Assembly (NCBI RefSeq): GCF_014697615.1
Contig: NZ_JACJSD010000013.1
Location: 91,215 to 155,214 of the forward strand
Direction of reading: 5' to 3'
Source of the DNA: Nostoc sp. FACHB-280
GTDB taxonomy: Bacteria; Cyanobacteriota; Cyanobacteriia; Cyanobacteriales; Nostocaceae
DNA: 64,000 nucleotides
Positions 61,291 to 64,000 of the stretch are shown here, in pieces. Each line of letters starts with the position of its first letter. Position 1 is the first letter of the stretch. The translations under genes and the position numbers were made by a program. Under the pieces are notes generated by a model, which worked only from the letters and a program-made list of their open reading frames with translations, was not told the DNA's origin and did not search any database.

Positions 61291-61540
61291 GTTGAAGAAT
61301 CGTTCTCCTGTTTGTATGGGTTTTTGCAGCTGATAAATTTGGGAAGTAACTTGGCGAAAGTGCCTTGGTTAATTACTTCCCATGCTGAAATGCTTATTTT
61401 AACACTTGATTAGTGTTTGCGGCTATTAAGTTAGGGAGTTGGGAATGGGGAGTTGGGAGTGGGTGGATGTAGGGGATGAAAAACTGTTCTCCCTTGTCTC
61501 CCTTGTCCTCCTTGTCTCCCCTATCTCCCTTGTCTCTCTT
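61291..61540. other. Gap between ffh and rpsP with pyrimidine-rich repeats
   Basis: Contains a GAGTTGGGAATGGGGAG segment (61436-61462) and repeated CTCCCTTGTC units (61488-61541) of the family also found inside the AddB-like gene. Its last bases reach the ffh stop. No gene is seen. Confidence 0.6.
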
Positions 61541-62998
61541 CTAAAGATTCCCAAAGCCCTTTTTCTTCTTATCCTTGGGTTTTTTCTTTTTCGCACCACC
61601 GCCGCCGTTATAACCGCGCCATCCGGGGGCGGCGGGACGACCACCTGCGTAGGCGTTGCCCATACCACCACCGCCGAACATTCCCGGCATACCAGGAAAG
61701 TTACCTTTACCCATTTGTTGCATGAGCGATCGCATTTTTTGGAAGTCTGATACCAGCTTACTTACATCAGCTTCTTTGTAACCAGAACCCTTGGCCACCC
61801 GTCGTCTGCGGCTGGGAGAACTTGCCAATAAATCAGGGTCTTGGCGTTCTTGCTTGGTCATAGAATTAATCATCGCTTCGCAGCGTTTTAGCTGAGTTTC
61901 GCCCTGCTTGAGTTGATCATCAGACAGCTTACCCATACCAGGAATCAGCTTGAGAATGCCCCCCAAGGAACCCATATTTTTCAACAAACGCAGCTGTTTG
62001 AGAAAGTCAGTAAAGTCAAACTTTGCTGACAAAATTTTCTCCTGCATTTTCTCGGCATCTGCCAAGTCAATTTCTTCTTGGGCTTTTTCTACCAAAGTCA
62101 AAACATCGCCCATCCCTAAAATCCGCGATGCCATCCGGTCAGGGTAGAAAGGTTGTAGGGCTTCGACTTTTTCCCCAACACCGACAAATTTAATGGGTGC
62201 GCCGGAAATTTGGCGGACTGACAAAGCTGCACCACCACGGCTATCACCATCTAACTTGGTAAGAATTGCGCCTGTAATGCCGATTTGTTCATGGAAGGTG
62301 CGGGTGAGGTTGGCAGCTTCTTGACCAGTCATGGAGTCCACCACCAACAAAGTTTCGTGGGGTTGGACTGTTTCTTTAATCTGCGCTAATTCCGCCATCA
62401 TATCTTCGTCGATTTGCAGACGACCCGCAGTATCAATGATGACTGTGTTGACACCTTCGGCTTTGGCGCGTTCTACACCTTGGCGAGCAATTTCTACTGG
62501 GTCAGCATCACTGCCCAACTCAAATACTGGTACGTTAATTTGCTTACCCAAGGTGATCAATTGATCAATTGCGGCGGGGCGATATACGTCTGTGGCGACT
62601 AACAAACAGCTGCGCTCTAATTTCCGTAGATGTAAAGCTAATTTGGCTGTAGCTGTGGTTTTACCAGTACCTTGTAAACCCGCCATCAAAACAATTGTCG
62701 GCTTTTGTTCAGTTTCCACCAGGGGAACATTTTCTTCCCCCATAACTTGTACCAATTCATCGTAGACAATTTTGATGAACTGCTGGTCTGGGCGCACGCC
62801 AGAAATCACCTCGGCTCCCTGCGCCTTGGCTTCAACTTCGCTAATAAAATCTTTGACTACCTGGAGGTTGACATCTGCTTCTAATAAGGCGCGGCGGACT
62901 TCTCGCAAAGCCTCTTGAATATTGGCTTGCGAGATTTTATCTTGACCCCGAAGTTTTTTCCAGGCGGATTCTAAACGGTCTGCTAGTGCATCAAACAT
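61541..62998 (-). CDS. ffh: Signal recognition particle protein Ffh (SRP54)
   Basis: GTPase that targets membrane and secreted proteins. The 485 residues have an N domain, a G domain (G1 GLQGTGKTTATAKLAL, DTAGRLQ, TKLDGDSRGG, VGEKVEAL), and an M domain with Met-rich helices and SPSRRRRVAKGSG. The tail is rich in Gly and Met and ends KKKKPKDKKKKGFGNL. Length and motifs are normal. Confidence 0.96.
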   Translation of the reverse strand: MFDALADRLESAWKKLRGQDKISQANIQEALREVRRALLEADVNLQVVKDFISEVEAKAQGAEVISGVRPDQQFIKIVYDELVQVMGEENVPLVETEQKPTIVLMAGLQGTGKTTATAKLALHLRKLERSCLLVATDVYRPAAIDQLITLGKQINVPVFELGSDADPVEIARQGVERAKAEGVNTVIIDTAGRLQIDEDMMAELAQIKETVQPHETLLVVDSMTGQEAANLTRTFHEQIGITGAILTKLDGDSRGGAALSVRQISGAPIKFVGVGEKVEALQPFYPDRMASRILGMGDVLTLVEKAQEEIDLADAEKMQEKILSAKFDFTDFLKQLRLLKNMGSLGGILKLIPGMGKLSDDQLKQGETQLKRCEAMINSMTKQERQDPDLLASSPSRRRRVAKGSGYKEADVSKLVSDFQKMRSLMQQMGKGNFPGMPGMFGGGGMGNAYAGGRPAAPGWRGYNGGGGAKKKKPKDKKKKGFGNL

Positions 62999-63176
62999 AT
63001 CTGAATTACAAGTAGTTAGCCAATGAGGAAGCCGGAATTGTCGCCAAAGGCGATGCAGAATTTCCGGTAGAGTTTTAACGTGCTATCTACCAGCTTAGTA
63101 GTTTTCACTCCGAGTTGAGCAACTGGATACCTACTGGGTTTGGGGTGGTAAACCGTATTTTGTGAAGAATTTAGTG

Positions 63177-63593
63177 TTAAGCAGCACTTGTGTGGCTACA
63201 GGTACATAATTGTAAAGCTTGTTTGACGACTGCTAACAAGACATTCATATCAACTGGCTTGCGGATAATACCTGTTACATTGGCTTGGCACTTTTCTCTG
63301 ATAGTGTCTTCTTCATAGCCGCTCAGTAACAAAATTGGTAAACACTTGCAATTGCGATTTTGTTGGATGCGGTAAGCAACTTCATAACCATCCATTCCTG
63401 GCATTGTGACATCTAGTAAAAGCAAATCAAATTCTTGAGATGCTATTTCTTGCAATATTTCTTCTCCACTCAAGACTGTAGTAACTTGATAACCATTTGT
63501 TTCTAAAATTATTTGTAATAACAGACAAGTTACCTGACAATCATCGCATACAAGAATATGAGGATTTTTATTGTTGATTTTTTCGCTCATCAT
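63177..63593 (-). CDS. Single-domain response regulator (receiver)
   Basis: A 138-residue CheY-like receiver with no output domain. Acidic pair in ILVCDDCQ, phospho-acceptor Asp in LLLLDVTMPGMDGYEVAYRIQ, Ser in LLLSGYEED and Lys in GIIRKPVDMNVL. It can only relay a signal; its kinase is not adjacent. It is a single gene upstream of the transposase fragment. Confidence 0.92.
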   Translation of the reverse strand: MMSEKINNKNPHILVCDDCQVTCLLLQIILETNGYQVTTVLSGEEILQEIASQEFDLLLLDVTMPGMDGYEVAYRIQQNRNCKCLPILLLSGYEEDTIREKCQANVTGIIRKPVDMNVLLAVVKQALQLCTCSHTSAA

Positions 63594-63897
63594 CAAATTA
63601 ATTTAATAAATAATAAATCTTGATTTTTGAACTAAAAAGCTAAATATAAATCATCCAAGTTTTACAAATATCAATAATTATGATATACAAATTTTCGGTT
63701 TTGTATCTGGTAAAAAATATGGATATTTTAGATATCAAGTTAGTTGTTGTAACTAATATATTTATATTATATGAATATAGGTTGTAGGTAGAAAATTAAA
63801 AATTATTAACTTAATTTTAATCAGCGTGATTTTAAAAATCTGTGTCTAGAGAGCGAAATTGCTTTATTTCTTTAGAGACCATTTATAAAGTAAATCT
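63594..63897. other. Intergenic region, strongly AT-rich
   Basis: About 300 bp of very AT-rich sequence (homopolymer A/T runs) between the receiver gene and a transposase end. No gene or repeat was recognised. Confidence 0.5.
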
Positions 63898-64000
63898 TTA
63901 GACGGCTAGACGACGTAACATAATACGAGTCATAACGGCATATATAGCAGCTTCACTCATTTCAGGAAGACGTTCGTAATCCTTACTCAAACGATGGTAC
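63898..64000 (-). mobile_element. Transposase C-terminal fragment (IS5-like DDE), cut by window edge
   Basis: The minus strand reads YHRLSKDYERLPEMSEAAIYAVMTRIMLRRLAV and then stops at 63898. This is the C-terminal end of IS4/IS5-type DDE transposases. The start lies outside the window, so intactness cannot be judged. Confidence 0.8.

Overview
The window is chromosomal DNA of a filamentous cyanobacterium, most likely Nostocales (Nostoc/Calothrix/Tolypothrix type). The evidence is the many GCGATCGC (HIP1) octamers, a photosystem I subunit (PsaD), a cyanobacterial NDH-1 subunit (NdhD), the proton-extrusion protein PcxA, a XisH/XisI remnant, and CAGCACT-type short tandem repeats between genes. 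No rRNA operon, CRISPR array, prophage or complete insertion sequence was seen. One transposase fragment runs off the right edge.

Layout. 1-6.2 kb (minus strand): three small precursor genes with double-glycine leaders, followed by an HlyD-type adaptor and a C39-peptidase ABC exporter. Together they form a complete peptide export cassette. 6.4-8.7 kb: a phytol/dolichol-kinase-like membrane protein, YidD, and a secreted DUF4114/PEP-CTERM protein. 9.0-14.5 kb: a defence-like island. A Cas4-like Fe-S nuclease overlaps a long prokaryotic Argonaute by 4 bp, with a DEDD-type PIWI site in the latter. A small unknown gene precedes them. Divergent to this operon lies an XRE-ImmA/IrrE regulator, and a second ImmA gene next to it is broken by a 16-bp tandem duplication. 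14.6-27.2 kb: housekeeping genes (pentapeptide protein, trpE, psaD, a DICT-GAF histidine kinase, an amylo-alpha-1,6-glucosidase-like enzyme, DUF2973/DUF2605 proteins, thrS). 27.2-29.4 kb: a cluster of toxin-antitoxin and excision-factor genes in different stages of decay. 29.4-38 kb: thrB, ndhD, a 2OG-Fe(II) oxygenase and cobalamin genes (cobI, cobH, cobG), with a cobalamin riboswitch ahead of cobG. 38.3-40 kb: a GmrSD-like DUF262/DUF1524 protein. 40.3-55.4 kb: pfkA, two tandem metallophosphoesterases, a DhaM-HPr-EI fusion, a polysaccharide deacetylase, a regulator, a PIN protein, mltA, pcxA, an AddB-like helicase, msrA and a macro-domain protein. 55.4-55.7 kb: tRNA-Thr and tRNA-Tyr. 55.8-64 kb: an ABC transporter, phoH, rpsU, a KH protein, rpsP and ffh (a translation and secretion cluster), a receiver protein and the transposase end.

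Three themes deserve attention. (1) The Argonaute/nuclease operon has a well-formed sigma-70 promoter whose -10/start region lies inside a perfect 15-bp palindrome. The adjacent divergent XRE-ImmA protein is the natural candidate to bind it, which suggests an inducible defence switch. (2) In three separate toxin-antitoxin loci (17.9-18.3, 27.3-27.9 and 27.9-28.3 kb) the toxin is broken while the likely antitoxin is open. A nearby xisH is also reduced to 20 codons. (3) Dispersed repeats common between genes have also entered the AddB-like coding sequence twice without breaking its frame.

Gene starts were chosen by ribosome-binding sites and family length where possible. All functional calls are by reading motifs; no database search was run.
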